Shown one piece after another: positions 14,086-14,442 of a DNA stretch of 14,442 nucleotides (its first letter is position 1; the number at the start of each line of letters is the position of its first letter). Location: positions 1 to 14,442 of the forward strand of contig JBDHFX010000050.1 in the NCBI GenBank assembly GCA_039590215.1. The letters are read 5' to 3'. Source of the stretch: CAMYLR01 sp039590215. GTDB lineage: Bacteria; Gemmatimonadota; Gemmatimonadetes; JACCXV01; JAHWKZ01. Under the pieces are notes generated by a model that saw only the letters and a list, made by a program, of their open reading frames with translations, did no database searches and had not been told where the DNA came from. The position numbers and the translations under genes were made by a program.

Positions 14086-14442
14086 TATTGAGCTGGGCTG
14101 TCTTCCAGCGGCCACACGTTGTCCGACCGGTCGACGTCAGGGTAGTCGAGCTCCGGGTCCAGATCGATCCTCGCGATCGGTGCGCCGGAGCGTGTCGCGA
14201 TGTGGGTGCGAACCGCGCCCTGAAGCCACACATCGACCGGCACTTCGTGTCGCTCGGTCGACCCATCCTCACGCGTAACGACGACGTCAACCGGCATCGG
14301 CACTAGACCCTCGTCGACGATCTCGATTTCAGCGCGACCCTCATCGAGGAGCCGCACTTCGCCGATTGCGTGATCGAGCGTCCACGTTTCCTGGTACCAC
14401 GCCGACCAGAACCAATCGAGATCGCGGCCGGATACGTTTTCG
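14085..14442 (-). CDS. C-terminal part of an M1-family metallopeptidase (5' end outside window)
   Basis: The last 118 residues of a longer protein. The reading frame is open from the window edge to the TAA at 14085-14087, with one extra base at the edge. It begins ENVSGRDLDWFWSAWYQETW, which matches the C-terminal helical region of M1 aminopeptidase-like proteins ('..SG.DL.WFF..W'), and continues into a beta-rich stretch (IEIVDEGLVPMPVDVVV; ERHEVPVDVWLQGA) typical of their closing domain. The HExxH zinc motif should lie upstream, outside the window, so catalytic competence cannot be judged. The internal Met at 14357 is not the start. It converges on the SWIB gene and shares its terminator. 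Confidence in the family is moderate because only the tail is visible. Confidence 0.65.
   Translation of the reverse strand, partial: ENVSGRDLDWFWSAWYQETWTLDHAIGEVRLLDEGRAEIEIVDEGLVPMPVDVVVTREDGSTERHEVPVDVWLQGAVRTHIATRSGAPIARIDLDPELDYPDVDRSDNVWPLEDSPAQ

Noticed and set aside
1..14442. CRISPR arrays, tRNA/rRNA genes, insertion sequences or prophage genes
   Set aside because: I looked for repeat-spacer spacing, cloverleaf-like sequence, transposase or integrase motifs and terminal inverted repeats, and found none that holds up.

Overview
The window is gene-dense, high-GC bacterial DNA (about 60% G+C by eye) with 13 protein genes I can support, two of them cut by the window edges. I see no tRNA, rRNA, CRISPR array, insertion sequence or phage gene. 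The mix of genes suggests a free-living, probably marine or soil member of the Gemmatimonadota or a related phylum: a secreted BIG2/LVIVD beta-propeller protein, a lone SWIB protein, a DUF4336 protein, a cytochrome c with a TPR tail, a bacterial SLC12-type transporter, and secreted proteins ending their signal peptides in 'AQ'. This assignment is inference from gene content only.

Layout. 1-760 (+): 3' part of a secreted cytochrome c/TPR fusion. 774-2734 (-): a DMT/EamA permease followed by a secreted esterase, 32 nt apart, probably one operon. 2823-4307 (+): an Npt1/Npt2 (ATP:ADP antiporter-like) transporter, divergent from the DMT gene across a short region with a strong inverted repeat. 4326-6551 (-): a cation-chloride cotransporter homologue with the full SLC12-type C-terminal domain. 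6596-7045 (+): an ArsC-type arsenate reductase whose end overlaps the convergent membrane methyltransferase gene at 7014-7499 (-). 7685-8518 (+): an unrecognised secreted protein. 8634-9965 (+): NADP-type glutamate dehydrogenase gdhA, preceded by a tandem pair of GGGGTA...CCCC palindromes that begins on the stop codon of the previous gene.

9996-13608 (-) reads as one four-gene operon: a DUF4336 protein, a 45-codon gene coupled to it through a GTGA stop/start overlap, a flavodoxin-family protein, and a large secreted BIG2/LVIVD protein. The small gene is easily missed and, with its tight packing, makes this cluster the best candidate for an undescribed functional unit. 13746-14024 (+) is a stand-alone SWIB-domain protein, closed by a strong bidirectional terminator (14054-14085) shared with the 3' end of an apparent M1 metallopeptidase gene (14085-14442, -).

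No stretch longer than 300 bases lacks a gene. The longest gaps (7500-7684, 8519-8633 and 13609-13745) hold the regulatory candidates listed below.
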